Assembly: GCF_003289945.1 (NCBI RefSeq)
Contig: NZ_QMBP01000005.1
Coordinates: forward strand, 273,352-337,351
DNA from: Mesorhizobium hawassense
GTDB lineage: Bacteria > Pseudomonadota > Alphaproteobacteria > Rhizobiales > Rhizobiaceae
Reading direction: 5' to 3'
Length of the DNA: 64,000 nucleotides
Both the position numbers and the translations under genes were made by a program. Position 1 is the first letter of the stretch. Each line of letters starts with the position of its first letter. Below are positions 63,704-64,000 of the stretch, piece by piece. Below the pieces are notes generated by a model. It made no database searches and was not told the origin of the DNA. It was given only the letters and a program-made list of their open reading frames with translations.

Positions 63704-64000
63704 TGTCCGAACCGGATAGATAGGTAACAGAATGGACCGATTAGATGGGTGACAGTTTTCTCGCCCGCCGGGAGGACCGGCGATGGTTTGGCGAGAGACA
63801 GGGCTCATGGATGAGCGGCTTCGTTTTGTTGTGGAATGCCTATCTGGCGAGGAGACGATGACGCAGTTGTGCGCGGCCTTCGAGATCTCGCGCAAGACCG
63901 GCTACAAATGGCTGGAACGCTATCGCGAGTTCGGCCCGCAGGGTCTGCACGACCGGCCGCGGGCGCCGCTTGACCACGGCCGGGCAACGGCAGCGGACCT
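63704..64000 (+). mobile_element. Left end of an IS481-like insertion sequence
   Basis: The sequence from TGTCCGAACCGG (63704) looks like an IS terminus. It contains two direct repeats, TAGATAGGTAACAG (63717-63730) and TAGATGGGTGACAG (63742-63755), 25 bases apart, a layout typical of transposase-binding sites at IS481 ends. A transposase gene starts at 63783. The element runs out of the window, so the right end and target duplication cannot be seen. Confidence 0.7.
63783..64000 (+). CDS. IS481-family transposase, N-terminal fragment
   Basis: Only 72 codons are present. The visible part is a helix-turn-helix: MDERLRFVVECLSGEETMTQLC, then AFEISRKTGYKWLERYREFG and QGLHDRPRAP, the usual DNA-binding start of IS481 transposases, with the DDE domain beyond the window edge. 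ATG at 63783 is used; an ATG eight codons later is also in frame. Whether the transposase is intact cannot be told. Confidence 0.85.
   Translation, partial: MVWRETGLMDERLRFVVECLSGEETMTQLCAAFEISRKTGYKWLERYREFGPQGLHDRPRAPLDHGRATAAD

Overview
The window is high-GC, densely packed chromosomal DNA of an alphaproteobacterium in the Rhizobiales. A Mesorhizobium-like genome is most likely. This rests on the cyclic beta-1,2-glucan genes ndvB and ndvA, a complete hut cluster with HutF/HutG chemistry, the homogentisate cluster, and dispersed palindromes of the CTTCTCCC/GGGAGAAGG type. Species is inferred from gene content only, without a database search. I saw no tRNA, rRNA or CRISPR array.

Layout. 1-5.8 kb: the 3' end of a family-5 ABC solute-binding protein, two tandem secreted DUF3828-like proteins, an alpha/beta hydrolase, queF, a trimethylamine-dehydrogenase-like flavoenzyme and a small membrane protein. 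5.9-11.4 kb: a MarR regulator with a clear operator palindrome, a GGDEF-EAL protein, and the threonine operon kbl / small Cys-rich protein / tdh. 11.4-12.0 kb: a solitary GIY-YIG nuclease framed by 81-bp inverted repeats. 12-19 kb: tyrosine/homogentisate catabolism (MarR regulator, hmgA, MBL protein, small protein, fumarylacetoacetase, DinB protein), a Phd/VapC toxin-antitoxin pair, and hppD with a divergent Lrp/AsnC regulator. 19-22.9 kb: a DUF442 protein and a zinc ABC transporter with a Zur-like box. 22.9-31.8 kb: a RidA protein and the hut regulon (hutC, hutF / hutI, hutH, hutG, a secreted protein, hutU, hutD) with a HutC-type operator.

32-42.8 kb: ndvB (2859 aa) and the exporter ndvA, which make and export periplasmic cyclic glucans. 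42.9-46.3 kb: an isolated ccmC, a DSD1-type PLP enzyme, a D-lyxose isomerase-like cupin and a probable orphan Imm11-like immunity gene. 46.3-52.2 kb: a tightly overlapping six-gene operon (DUF4129, DUF4350, MoxR ATPase, DUF58, SpoIIM-like, RDD), divergent from three tandem paralogous membrane proteins (52.4-55.1 kb). 55.1-61.8 kb: a TPR protein, a DAO-type oxidoreductase, a fused permease-ATPase and its binding protein, facing a LacI-type regulator across two palindromic operators. 61.9-64 kb: a second family-5 binding protein, paralogous to the one at the left edge, and the start of an IS481-like element.

The candidates most worth following up are the inverted-repeat-framed GIY-YIG unit, the DinB protein sitting where a maleylacetoacetate isomerase is expected, the extra secreted gene inside the hut operon, and the MoxR/SpoIIM/RDD operon with its divergent triplicated membrane family.
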